Positions 25,829-34,576 of a stretch of DNA of 64,000 nt are shown piece by piece (positions within the stretch are counted from its first letter, which is position 1; each line of letters opens with the position of its first letter). This DNA is from Thermoflexus hugenholtzii JAD2 (GTDB taxonomy: Bacteria > Chloroflexota > Dehalococcoidia > UBA2979): positions 35,373 to 99,372 of the forward strand of contig CAMDNW010000005.1 in the NCBI GenBank assembly GCA_945903275.1, written 5' to 3'. Below the pieces are notes generated by a model, which saw only the letters and a program-made list of their open reading frames with translations, had not been told where the DNA came from and did not search any database. Made by a program: the position numbers and the translations under genes.

Positions 25829-27623
25829 CGCGGGGTTCAGCGAGGAGATGGCCGTGGAGTCCCCGCCTGACCTCGAAGTCATCATCGTCGGGGCAGGGAT
25901 GTCGGGCCTCGCTGCGGCGACCACACTGACGGACGCGGGGTTGCGTGTCCGGGTGTTCGAGCGTGAGGACTCGCCGGGTGGGCGAGTCCGGTCGGACTCG
26001 GTCAACGGATTTACGATCGACCGTGGATTCCAAGTGTATCTGACCGCCTACCCACGCTCGGGACAATTGCTCGACCTCGACGCACTGGCGCTCCAGCAGT
26101 TTGAGCCGGGGGCGATGATCTGGACCGGAGAGGGTTTCACGACGGTCCGCGATCCTCTGCGCCGCCCTCGTGCGCTCCGCGAGTCGATCCGCTCATCAGC
26201 CGGGTCGCTCCTCGATAAGGTGCTTGTACTAGCGCTCCGTGCCTCAGTCATGCAGCCTACGCTGGAGGCGCTCTTCCACCGTCAGGAGACGACGACAGCG
26301 GAGGCGCTGCGGCGACGCGGCTTCAGTGCAACCTTCCAGCGGCGCTTCCTGCGGCCCTACCTCGCCGGAATCTTCCTCGATCGAGATCTGCAGACCTCAT
26401 CGCGGATGTTCGAATTCGTCTTTCGGATGTTTGGTCAAGGCGCGGGCGCGGTGCCGGCGGCAGGGATGGGCGCGATCCCGGCGCAACTCGCAGGGCGACT
26501 CCCAGCCGGGACACTGGAAACTGGCATCGAGGTGGCGGAGGTATCCACGGACGGTCCCGGCGTCACGCTGGCCGACGGCCGACGTCTCAACGCTCGCTGC
26601 GTGGTGCTTGCGGGTGCGTCGCCGCTCGCAGACCGGCTGAGCGGGCGCGTCGAAGGGAGTCGCACATGGCGAGCCGCGACCAGTCTCTCCTATGACGCGC
26701 CTCGATCGCCGGTAGGCGAAGGGATCCTTGTCCTGAACGGTACTGGCAAGGGGTTGGTCAACCACTTGGTGTGCATGAGCGACGTGGCGCCGTCCTATGC
26801 GCCGCCGGGCCGAGCACTGCTGAGCGTGACGGTTATCGGCGAGCCGCCTCTGGACGACGACGCGCTGGAGCAGGTTTGTCGGGCAGAGCTCGGTGGCTGG
26901 TTCGACCCGGAGACGGTGAGCGAGTGGCGATTGCTCCGTGTGGACCGGATCCGAGAAGCGCTGCCCGCGGATGTGCACATGACAGCCACTCCAGATGCAC
27001 CCGAGGTCGCACCGGGCGTTTTCCTCGCCGGGGACTACCTCGCGATGCCGTCGATCGAAGGCGCGATCAGCTCCGGGCTCGCGGCAGCGCGGGCGACGGC
27101 AAAGCGGCTTGGCGTCGGGGCCGCCGTAGCGGATCTTCCTGCCGGCAGCCCGTCCTTCGAACGGCGGTTCACAGTGGATGCCCCGGTGACGGCTGTGGCT
27201 GCCTTCCACGAAGGACCGGATGCGCTGGCCCGGCTGCAGCCACCGCTCAGCGGGGCGCGATTCCTCCGCGTCGACCCCCTCGGCGAGGGGTCGATCACCG
27301 AATTTGAACTCGGGCCTGGCCCGCTACGGATCCGCTGGACCGCACACCATCGGGACGTGTGCCCGGGCCGTGGCTTCACCGATGTGATGGCGCGAGGTCC
27401 GATGCGATTCTGGACCCACCGACACGAATACCGATCTCTCGGCCCGGCCACGGCCGAGGTGAGCGACCGGATTTGGTTCCAGCATCCGCAAGGGCCCCGA
27501 GGGATCCTGACACGTCTGCTGTTCAACCCGCTCTCCCTCGGTGTGCTGTTCCGGTTCCGAGCGAATGCGACTCGCCGTGCCATGAAGTCGCCTCACGAAG
27601 TTGCCACAACGTTCGACGAGTGA
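25812..27623 (+). CDS. FAD-dependent amine-oxidase/desaturase-like protein fused to an SRPBCC domain
   Basis: 603 residues. Domain 1 (1 to ~440) has the dinucleotide motif IIVGAGMSGLAAATTL (~23-39), the FAD ribose-binding Glu in VFERED and GGRVRSD. Near its end lies VFLAGDYLAMPSIEGAISSG, the C-terminal FAD motif of phytoene-desaturase/protoporphyrinogen-oxidase-like enzymes. Domain 2 (~448-600: ERRFTVDAPVTAVAAFH, FWTHRHEY, VSDRIWF) looks like an SRPBCC (START-like) hydrophobic-ligand pocket. The fusion suggests oxidation of a lipid-like substrate presented by its own domain. It is the third gene of the ArsA operon. An ATG at 25848 is an alternative start. Confidence 0.85.
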   Translation: MSPLTSAGFSEEMAVESPPDLEVIIVGAGMSGLAAATTLTDAGLRVRVFEREDSPGGRVRSDSVNGFTIDRGFQVYLTAYPRSGQLLDLDALALQQFEPGAMIWTGEGFTTVRDPLRRPRALRESIRSSAGSLLDKVLVLALRASVMQPTLEALFHRQETTTAEALRRRGFSATFQRRFLRPYLAGIFLDRDLQTSSRMFEFVFRMFGQGAGAVPAAGMGAIPAQLAGRLPAGTLETGIEVAEVSTDGPGVTLADGRRLNARCVVLAGASPLADRLSGRVEGSRTWRAATSLSYDAPRSPVGEGILVLNGTGKGLVNHLVCMSDVAPSYAPPGRALLSVTVIGEPPLDDDALEQVCRAELGGWFDPETVSEWRLLRVDRIREALPADVHMTATPDAPEVAPGVFLAGDYLAMPSIEGAISSGLAAARATAKRLGVGAAVADLPAGSPSFERRFTVDAPVTAVAAFHEGPDALARLQPPLSGARFLRVDPLGEGSITEFELGPGPLRIRWTAHHRDVCPGRGFTDVMARGPMRFWTHRHEYRSLGPATAEVSDRIWFQHPQGPRGILTRLLFNPLSLGVLFRFRANATRRAMKSPHEVATTFDE

Positions 27624-27654
27624 TCGTCTGATGCGAGTCTGGAACGGCGCGTCC

Positions 27655-27914
27655 TTACAGCATCAGCGCCGTGGGGAAGTCAGGGATACTCTCCCAGCGT
27701 CCCGGATCGATCGCCCGCATCACCGCGATCGTCTTGATAACTTCAGGGTTGGCGAGGCCATGCGGTGCCTTCCCCGTCAGCACCATCAGCACGTTCTCCG
27801 CCTGCCGCTTCGAGCTCTCAACCGCGGTGACCGGCGACACGGAGGCGATATGAGGCGTGATGATCAAGTTGTCTAGGCTCAGCAACGGATCCTCTGCCGG
27901 AGGGAAGTGCAAAA
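27655..27914 (-). pseudogene. C-terminal remnant of a D-2-hydroxyacid dehydrogenase
   Basis: About 86 in-frame codons read FPPAEDPLLSLDNLIITPHI then ASVSPVTAVESSKRQAENVL and end at a normal stop. This is the last quarter of a D-isomer-specific 2-hydroxyacid dehydrogenase (phosphoglycerate dehydrogenase-like), including the catalytic His region TPHIA. The NAD-binding domain is absent; upstream sequence is already inside the GNAT gene end. It is a truncated leftover. Confidence 0.75.
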
Positions 27915-27929
27915 GTTTCCTCCAACGAT

Positions 27930-28457
27930 TCAGGTCAGTTCCGTGGCGAGCAGGTCGAGAAGAAGGCCATCCCGCCACGTGCCGTCGGGATCGCGCTGGT
28001 ACTGCCGCATAATTCCGACCCGACGGAAGCCTACCTTCTCGTAGGCGCGGATCGCTCGCTCGTTGTGGGCGACTGGGTCGATGATGAGGCGGTGGTGCTC
28101 GAGGTCTTGAATGAGGTGCCGCGCAAGCGTTCGGACCGTGTCGGTACCTAGCCCGCGATTGTGGTACGGCGCGCCTAAGAACAGATCGATCCCTGCGCTG
28201 TGGTACTCGGGGGAGACCTCCTCGTGGTATTGGATGAAGCCGACCGTTTCGCCTTCGTAGACCACCGCGAAGAATCCCTGGTGTGGCTTCCCTGCGGCCT
28301 TCCTTCGCAGATAGTCCTCGGTCGCGTCGGGGTACCAGCGGGCGACGTCTGGGTGCGCCGCCAGCTCCGCGATCCTGGAGGCGTCACTCGCCACCAAGGT
28401 CCGCAGGACGACGCGCTCGCCACGCAATTCAATCAGGCTTGGCGGCTGTTCGTTCAT
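27930..28457 (-). CDS. GNAT N-acetyltransferase (AacA4-like)
   Basis: About 175 residues from the ATG at 28455-28457, preceded by AGAGG at good spacing; an upstream start seven codons earlier is less likely. GAPYHNRGLGTDTV is the acetyl-CoA pyrophosphate-binding motif A of GNAT enzymes, and NERAIRAYEKVGFRRVG is the motif B segment typical of RimJ and aminoglycoside 6'-acetyltransferase-like members. The acceptor substrate is unknown, and antibiotic resistance should not be assumed. The gene's 3' end abuts the dehydrogenase remnant. Confidence 0.87.
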   Translation of the reverse strand: MNEQPPSLIELRGERVVLRTLVASDASRIAELAAHPDVARWYPDATEDYLRRKAAGKPHQGFFAVVYEGETVGFIQYHEEVSPEYHSAGIDLFLGAPYHNRGLGTDTVRTLARHLIQDLEHHRLIIDPVAHNERAIRAYEKVGFRRVGIMRQYQRDPDGTWRDGLLLDLLATELT

Positions 28458-28563
28458 CAAGAACCTCTTCTTCGGCAAGAATCTCTCTTACCTACTAGTG
28501 CGGGCCGCGAGCAAACTTTCGGGTCAGCCAGTACACCGTGTCAGCGCGTTCCAGCCTCTCTCA

Positions 28564-29661
28564 CTATGCGCAGGCGAACGCGAGCGTCGTGCGGGGCCGG
28601 CGTACGGGGGCGTCCTCGGGACGGGTTAGGTCGCGATCGAATACGCGCACGAGGGAGTTCCCCGAGATGTCTTCGAGGCGTGGGTCGACGTGCAGCGTGT
28701 GCTGTCCTTGCATCCACGTTAGCCGGGGGACGAAGCTCCAGGCCCGCTCGCCGTCGGTGACCGTCGCCGTACCCGGCACGATCGAGCCGTATTCGTCGCT
28801 GACGGTGAGTGTGTGCGCGAGCATTGCACTGTCGAGCGCGCGGTCGAATAGCACGATCAGCGGCGCGTGGGTGGAGGCTGGCGGGGCTACGACCCGCCAG
28901 CCTCCGATGTCAATGTGCCGTCGCAGTGCCGCGTCGACCTCATAGCGGCGCTCGGCACCGGCAAGCAGTTCGGCACCCGCGGCATCTTGGAACGTGGCTA
29001 GGACCCTGACTAGGACCGGGACCTGTTCGATCAATGGGTATCCCATCTGGACGTGCGGCAGCAGGCCACGTTTGATGCGTCCGGGATCGAGCAGGAGCGT
29101 GAGACGGGTACGGGATGGGTTCCACAGCTCGAGCGTTCCAGGCAGGAAGGTATCGCGAAGCAGCTCACCCGTATCGAGGCGCTGCACACTGATGGCCTGT
29201 GCAGCCTGTGCCTCCCGCATCGGCGCCGAGAAATGCACGTATATGCGCAGGAAATTGATCGGCACAGCCAGCGCGCTCGGATAGATCGCCAGCACCTCGG
29301 TGCGCCGGATCGCTGGCGCTGCAGGAGTGGCGATCGTGGCCAGCGGCACCAAGGCGCCAGTCTCGGTGCGTGTGATGAGTGCGTACTCGGTCGCGGGCAG
29401 GAACGGGATCTCTGGCTCGAACAGCCACGCGTCGTTCTCGAGAGTGAAGCGGCCAGCGATGGCCTGTAGGCCGTCAGGAGTTGTCGCTCTCCCGAGGATG
29501 GAGGCGGGGACAACACCCAGCTGATCGCTGGCACCCAGTCGCGAGGGGAGCATGTCTGAACCCGTTGCGCTCGCGTGCGGGGGCGGGCCTAGTCTGATGG
29601 CGAGGGCGTGGCGGCCGTTGCGTTCCACCCACGCGAGTGTGAGCCCGCCGGCCTCGCTCAC
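28564..29661 (-). CDS. Protein with SbsA/Big_5-like Ig folds, function unknown
   Basis: 365 residues from a GTG six bases after the stop of the upstream gene, so the two form an operon. INFLRIYVHFSAPM and LIVLFDRALDSAML each resemble the opening strands of bacterial Ig-like Big_5/SbsA domains, and LEDISGNSLVRVFDRD is the typical closing segment. There is no signal peptide or lipobox, which is odd for Ig-like domains. No enzyme motif is seen. It may be a binding or structural partner of the propeller-like protein upstream. Confidence 0.7.
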   Translation of the reverse strand: MSEAGGLTLAWVERNGRHALAIRLGPPPHASATGSDMLPSRLGASDQLGVVPASILGRATTPDGLQAIAGRFTLENDAWLFEPEIPFLPATEYALITRTETGALVPLATIATPAAPAIRRTEVLAIYPSALAVPINFLRIYVHFSAPMREAQAAQAISVQRLDTGELLRDTFLPGTLELWNPSRTRLTLLLDPGRIKRGLLPHVQMGYPLIEQVPVLVRVLATFQDAAGAELLAGAERRYEVDAALRRHIDIGGWRVVAPPASTHAPLIVLFDRALDSAMLAHTLTVSDEYGSIVPGTATVTDGERAWSFVPRLTWMQGQHTLHVDPRLEDISGNSLVRVFDRDLTRPEDAPVRRPRTTLAFACA

Positions 29662-29667
29662 GGTTCG

Positions 29668-30804
29668 CTAGAGCGAGGCGGTCGGGTACGAGCGAAGCGC
29701 ATAGCTTCCCTCTCCGTCGACCTCTAGCATCAAGACGTAGTCCTCGCCGAGGTTCGCCATCTGTTCCACGCCATCGTGTAGAGGCGTCCGGGCGACACCC
29801 TCCGGCTCACTACTAGGGCGCGTGAGCGCGTCCTGCTTCTGGATGTCGCGGGCGGCGATCCGCATCAGCGGCAGCCCGGAGTTTGCCACCAGCACGAACT
29901 CCTCGCCGCCGCGGTGGTATACGAGCATGTCGACCGGAGTGCTCCAGCCACCAAGCTCGCCAACGGTGCGCCCTATCACCTCGGTACCTGCCTTCATCTC
30001 CTCGAGTGAGAAGGAGACTAGTGGCGTGCACGTGTAGGACGCGACGATCTCGGTGTTGTTCGCGTATGGGACGAACGTCCGGATCGGCGAAACTGTCTCG
30101 TACTGACCGTGGTTCACGTGGTAGACCTCGACCCAGACCTTCTGGGGGGCGCGGTGGAAGGGGAAAGCGATCCGTCGCAGAACCGAGGAGAACTCCTCGT
30201 TCGACACACCCGCCACGAGCAACTGACCGTGCACGTTCCAGTCTGCTTTCCGCGGGATGTACTGCAGGTCGGTCACAGTGATAGAGCGGAACGGGTCGTG
30301 AGTGACACGCGTCTGCAGGCCGTCACGGCGCGTAGTGATTTCGCCCTCGCGATTGCTTTGCACGCGGCGCCAGTCGGTGCGTTGGTCGTCCGCAGCCGGT
30401 GCATCCTCGATCGCGACCTGAGAGAACGGGATGCTTTCGAGGGAGAGCGTGGTGAACGTACCGTCACGAAGGATCCGAACGATGACCGGGGTGGCGCGAT
30501 CGCCCATCCCACGCATTACCGACAGGTAGACGTTCCGCGAGTCGGGATGAACCGCCATCGCCTTGATCAGCAGATCATCCCGGTTGCAGCCAAGGTACGA
30601 GGCGAGGCGGGTATCCAGCGCATCGATGTTGAGCGGCACCGGTGCATCGACTGCTGTCTCGTCACGGGTGTCGATGGCGAAGATGGAGGCACTCACGTTG
30701 TCTGCGACGAAGAGCACGCCATCCGGCCCGAACGCGAGCGGGCCAACTGCTCGAATGGTAGGCGTGCCGGCGGCGAGTCCGTGCTTGAGTTCCGTTGTGG
30801 TCAT
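29668..30804 (-). CDS. Predicted beta-propeller protein, function unknown
   Basis: 378 residues with a very strong ribosome site (AAGGAGGA, 8 bases upstream). VGPLAFGPDGVLFVADNVSA, KAMAVHPDSRNVYLSVMRG and TDLQYIPRKADWNVHGQLLV are propeller-blade-like repeats with the HPDSRNVYL type of turn. No signal peptide is seen. It is first in a two-gene operon with the Ig-fold protein. I recognise no named family, and the pair probably acts together. Confidence 0.75.
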   Translation of the reverse strand: MTTTELKHGLAAGTPTIRAVGPLAFGPDGVLFVADNVSASIFAIDTRDETAVDAPVPLNIDALDTRLASYLGCNRDDLLIKAMAVHPDSRNVYLSVMRGMGDRATPVIVRILRDGTFTTLSLESIPFSQVAIEDAPAADDQRTDWRRVQSNREGEITTRRDGLQTRVTHDPFRSITVTDLQYIPRKADWNVHGQLLVAGVSNEEFSSVLRRIAFPFHRAPQKVWVEVYHVNHGQYETVSPIRTFVPYANNTEIVASYTCTPLVSFSLEEMKAGTEVIGRTVGELGGWSTPVDMLVYHRGGEEFVLVANSGLPLMRIAARDIQKQDALTRPSSEPEGVARTPLHDGVEQMANLGEDYVLMLEVDGEGSYALRSYPTASL

Positions 30805-31025
30805 GGGCCGGTTCCTCCTTCATAGACTGGGAGCGGAGCACGTCCGCAGTGACCTGCCAAGGGTATTCATACCACTTCGAGAGTTAGAGTTTCTAGGTTG
30901 CGCAAGGGTTCTCCGGGTCACGTCCCATAGCGTGGTGTAACAGCGGAGAGGGCTGAGCAAGCAATCGGCCATCGGGTCATCCTCGCGTCGTTGGACTGAG
31001 AACCGACGACACAGAGGAGGACACG

Positions 31026-31411
31026 ATGACCGAGGACAGGATGGCCGTGCTCGATATGCTGCGCAAGGCGACGGCCGACGGGGACGTCGACGTGCTGCGC
31101 GAGGGCGTGCGGGTACTGGCCGAGGCGCTGATGGAGGTCGAGGTGACCGCGCTCCGGGGTGCCCAAGGGCGAGCGCGACCCGGAACGGCGGCTGACCAAC
31201 CGTAACGGCTACCGGGAACGTCGCTGGGACACGAGGGTCGGTACGATCGCACTCTCGATCCCGAAGGTGCGTGACGGGAGCTACTTCCCGAGCCTGCTCG
31301 AGCCGCGGCGGCGAGCAGAGCGGGCGCTGCTCTCGGTGGTGCAGGAGGCCTACGTGGCAGGGGTCAGTACGCGCCGTGTGGAGGGCCTGGTCGAGGCGCT
31401 CGGGATCGCCT
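31026..31411 (+). pseudogene. Truncated, frameshifted IS256-family (Mutator) transposase
   Basis: The N-terminal ~45 codons from ATG 31026 (RBS GAGGAGG) read normally, then the frame shifts near 31155. The continuing frame holds NRNGYRERRWDTRVGTIALS and VVQEAYVAGVSTRRVEGLVE, diagnostic of the Transposase_mut family. Homology stops at about 31411, directly against the 3' end of the convergent thiolase gene. The DDE catalytic domain is gone, so the element cannot transpose by itself. No terminal inverted repeats were found. Confidence 0.88.
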
Positions 31412-31425
31412 CCGTGGATCCCTTG

Positions 31426-32631
31426 TTACTCCCGTGTCGCAATGAAACACGAGCCGTTAGCGAAGGGACCTGTTTCGCAGAGCGCTACCTCGGCTCCGGC
31501 GATCTGCCTTACACCCGCTGTGCCCATCATTTGCTGCGCTGTCTCCAGCACGTGGCTGAAACCGTGGATGCGGCCGTTGCCGAGGTTGCCGCCGGACGTA
31601 TTCAGTGGATGGGGCCCCTGCCGTCCGATGGTCTCCGGTTGTGCCCACGTGTGAGCCTCACCTTTGGGTGCCCAACCGAATGCCTCAATCCACTGCCAGA
31701 CCATGGGGCTGAATCCGTCGTACACGTGCTTAAGGCTGATATCGTCCGGGCCCACCCCGGCGCTGGCGTACAGGTTGTCGGCCATGCGGCCGCACATCTC
31801 TTCCGCCTCCTCGAGGTTGGCAGTGAGGAAGGCCTGAATGCCGCCCTTCTCCATGTGATGGGGCATCGTCGCCATTCCAGAGATGTAGCCGCCTGGGTGC
31901 GGAGTGGACTTCGCGCGATCCTCGGTCGTCATGACAATCGCAAGCACGCCGTCACAGGGCATGTCGTTGTCGAAGATGTTCATCGGGTACGCAATTAGGC
32001 GCGAGTTGAAGTAGTCCTCATCGCTGATGAGGCGGCCTCGCCACACGGAGGACGGGCTGTCTTGCGCGTTGCGATGCGCGGTGCCGACGTAGCCCCACAT
32101 CTCCTCGCGCTTTGCCCCGTATTTCGCAAGATAACGCTGATAGGTTACGACTTGTGGTGAGCCACCTACGCCATGGCCATACGTGAGCGAGAGCGCGGCC
32201 TCGCCGTGGGCACGGTTGGATGAGATCTGTCGATAGCGCACACCGGCAGGGTGATGCCCGGTCCGCACGACGAGTGCGTAGTCCACTGCACCAGCACCAA
32301 GCGCGAGCGCCGCACACTGGATGGCGCTGCAGGAGCCAGCCGCCACTGCCTCGGGCTGCAGCCAGAACTTGATGTTCTTCCACGGCATCACCTGCATCAT
32401 GTGGCCCACGTCCAGCCACACACGCGGATCCGGTCCACCGGTGCCCCAGTTTGGGTTCGCCCAGATAAAGATACCGTCGATGTCCTCGATCTGGAGGCCG
32501 GCATCCTTGATCGCCATGGTGGCGGCCTCCTTGGCGTTGCTGGAGTGCGTGCGCGGCATGTAGCGACGAATCATCGTCCACCCGGCACCAACGAACACCG
32601 GCCGCTTGCCCGATGCCCACTGAATCGGCAT
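31426..32631 (-). CDS. SCP2-type thiolase-like acyl-CoA enzyme
   Basis: 401 residues with nucleophile-position Cys101 in AAGSCSAIQCA. The C-terminus has GGNLGNGRIHGFSH, in which the GHP motif of biosynthetic thiolases is replaced, as in SCPx/lipid-transfer-type thiolases and retro-aldolases. No DUF35 gene is adjacent, unlike the paralogue at 14815. The reaction is CoA-dependent C-C cleavage or condensation. The stop codon lies 15 bases from the truncated transposase, so the original downstream neighbour may have been lost. Confidence 0.87.
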   Translation of the reverse strand: MPIQWASGKRPVFVGAGWTMIRRYMPRTHSSNAKEAATMAIKDAGLQIEDIDGIFIWANPNWGTGGPDPRVWLDVGHMMQVMPWKNIKFWLQPEAVAAGSCSAIQCAALALGAGAVDYALVVRTGHHPAGVRYRQISSNRAHGEAALSLTYGHGVGGSPQVVTYQRYLAKYGAKREEMWGYVGTAHRNAQDSPSSVWRGRLISDEDYFNSRLIAYPMNIFDNDMPCDGVLAIVMTTEDRAKSTPHPGGYISGMATMPHHMEKGGIQAFLTANLEEAEEMCGRMADNLYASAGVGPDDISLKHVYDGFSPMVWQWIEAFGWAPKGEAHTWAQPETIGRQGPHPLNTSGGNLGNGRIHGFSHVLETAQQMMGTAGVRQIAGAEVALCETGPFANGSCFIATRE

Positions 32632-32689
32632 CGATATTCCCCCTGTCGTGTGTGCCTTTCTCGTGTCTATGTCAGCACGTGTGGCGGCG

Positions 32690-34471
32690 CTAGGCCTCGG
32701 TCTGCCACACGAAGCGTGGGGAGGTCTGATACACGACGTACGCCCACGGCCCGGAGAGCAGATCGAGTCCCGCCCATTTGCCGTGCAGTGCGTAGTTGTC
32801 CGGGGGCACGCGCAGTTGGAGCAGGCTAGGGCCTTCCTCGATGTAGCGCTGCTGAAAGGGAATGATGGCCGCTTTGCGCTCCTGCACGGTCTGGGCCCGG
32901 ATCAGCTTGTCGAGCGCCTCGTCGGCCCAAGGCTTCGAGTAGCCTTGGTAGTTGCGTCCGCCGGTCGTGTGGTAGTACGTGCGCGCGTCGATGGCGGCGG
33001 CAGGCACGCTGGTGTGGTTGTACGAGCGCGACTCGTAGTCCTTGTTGTTCAGGATGTTCGTGTACGCGGCGTAGTCGGTGACTTGGTTGATCGTCATGTT
33101 CATCTTGGGCCATGTCTTGTTCCATTGCGCCTTGAGGCGGACCGCAGTGTCCTGCCCATAGTGGGCGAAGTGGTTGGTCTTGAATGCCAGCCCCTGTCCG
33201 TCCTTGAATCCGGCAGCCTCCATCATCTTCGCGGCGTTCGCGGTGTCCTGCGCCTTAGTCGCCTGGTTGTAGCCGGGTAGCTTCGAAATCTCCTCCGAGG
33301 TAAGCGCCTCCGGGAAGAGCGCGTGCAGTGGACCGGTATAGATCCACCCCTTGCCGAGCGGGTCGTTGATTTCCTTGAAGTCGATCGCCAGATGCAGCGC
33401 CTTGCGGACACGGTCGTCTTTGAACAACGGGATGTTGAGGTTCATCGCGAAGTGGTCCCAAGTCGGCCCCGGGTTCAGGAACCACTGAGAGTCTTTTGAG
33501 GATGCTTTGATCTGCCCCTCTTCCTGAGGCTGGATACTCTGGATGACGCCGAGCTGACCACTGATGTACGCGGCGATTACCGAGGTGCGGTCCCCGATCA
33601 CGATCTTCTCGTAGGTGTCGATGCCCGGGCGTCCGCCCTCGTCCCACGAGCGGTAGTAGTCGGGGTTCGCCTTGAACACCTGGCGGGAGCCGTCTAGGTA
33701 TTCCGTTTGGATCCAGGCGCCGGTCCCCACGAATTTCATCGGGTCCTTGTAGCCGATGTCATCCTGCTCGCGAGGGATCATCTGCGCACGCGGGTCGGAC
33801 AGCGCGTGCAGGATCGCCCCGTTCGGGCTGCCGAACGTCAACTTCACCGTCACGTTGTCGACGGCCTCTGCCTTGTCGAGGCCGGCGAACTGCGCCGCAC
33901 GGGCGTACTTCTTCGCCGCTTCCGGGTCGACCTTGCCAGCCTTGCGGTTGATGCTGTAAGCGACATCAGACGCGGTGAAGACGCGGCCGTTCACTGGCGC
34001 CTTGTTGTGGGTCTTGATGCCAGGACGCAGTTTGAGCAGGATCTGCAGCCCCTGCTTGTCCACGAGCTCATAGGAGGCGAGCAGGTCCGGCGCTATCTCC
34101 ATCGTCCAGCCATTCGCGTTGAACAGCCGGTCGTTCACCAGCTCGTGGTCGGATCCGGCAATGGAGACATCGGGATCCTGCTGACGCGACGTGTCGTTAG
34201 TGTCCCGACGGTAGGTTCCGCCACGGACGAGCTTCTTTTCGTTCACCGGTGCGAGTCCGAGGTTAGTGCTGAAGCCCGGCGCACGCTTGATATTCTTCGG
34301 GATGTTCAGGCTGGTGACGGCGGCGCCGCCGGCCTTCGGGTCCGCCGGTTTGCTGCTGCTCGCGCAGCCCAGCAGTGCAGCGCTTGCGAGGCCAGCGGCG
34401 CCAGCCACCGCAACTCGTAATGCCGTTCGCCGGGGTACGGTCGCTGTGATCGAGAACTGGTGGATACTCAT
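32690..34471 (-). CDS. Tat-type lipoprotein solute-binding protein, peptide/opine family (SBP_bac_5)
   Basis: About 593 residues. A perfect AAGGAGGTGA eight bases before the ATG at 34469-34471 decides the start. The signal has twin arginines (PRRTALRVAVAG) and a lipobox LLGC, so it is probably exported folded by Tat and lipid-anchored. The body has family 5 solute-binding features (DVAYSINR, FVGTGAWIQTEY, DRVRKALHLAIDFKEIND). It would deliver peptides or other organic solutes to an ABC importer, yet no permease or ATPase gene is adjacent. The promoter carries a palindromic operator (next entry). Confidence 0.93.
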   Translation of the reverse strand: MSIHQFSITATVPRRTALRVAVAGAAGLASAALLGCASSSKPADPKAGGAAVTSLNIPKNIKRAPGFSTNLGLAPVNEKKLVRGGTYRRDTNDTSRQQDPDVSIAGSDHELVNDRLFNANGWTMEIAPDLLASYELVDKQGLQILLKLRPGIKTHNKAPVNGRVFTASDVAYSINRKAGKVDPEAAKKYARAAQFAGLDKAEAVDNVTVKLTFGSPNGAILHALSDPRAQMIPREQDDIGYKDPMKFVGTGAWIQTEYLDGSRQVFKANPDYYRSWDEGGRPGIDTYEKIVIGDRTSVIAAYISGQLGVIQSIQPQEEGQIKASSKDSQWFLNPGPTWDHFAMNLNIPLFKDDRVRKALHLAIDFKEINDPLGKGWIYTGPLHALFPEALTSEEISKLPGYNQATKAQDTANAAKMMEAAGFKDGQGLAFKTNHFAHYGQDTAVRLKAQWNKTWPKMNMTINQVTDYAAYTNILNNKDYESRSYNHTSVPAAAIDARTYYHTTGGRNYQGYSKPWADEALDKLIRAQTVQERKAAIIPFQQRYIEEGPSLLQLRVPPDNYALHGKWAGLDLLSGPWAYVVYQTSPRFVWQTEA

Positions 34472-34545
34472 CACTATCACCTCCTTGGCTGCTCCCGCTC
34501 CGACTCATCACAGTGAGTCGTGCGCTGGCGCTAACCCACTGGAGC

Positions 34546-34576
34546 GTATTACATACGTAGTATGTAATACGTGCAA
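34546..34576 (-). promoter_or_regulatory. Sigma70-type promoter with embedded palindromic operator
   Basis: An 11-bp perfect inverted repeat (GTATTACATAC 34546-34556, GTATGTAATAC 34560-34570) fills the spacer of a minus-strand promoter. The -35 is TTGCAC (34571-34576), the spacer is 17 bases, and the -10 is TGTAAT (34548-34553). It lies 77 bases before the solute-binding-protein ATG. An operator between -35 and -10 is typical of TetR-type repression. No TetR-like gene is nearby. Confidence 0.75.

Noticed and set aside
31159..31998. 279-codon plus frame appearing to be a fusion of transposase with other sequence
   Set aside because: Only the first ~85 codons are IS256-type; the rest is antisense of the thiolase gene.
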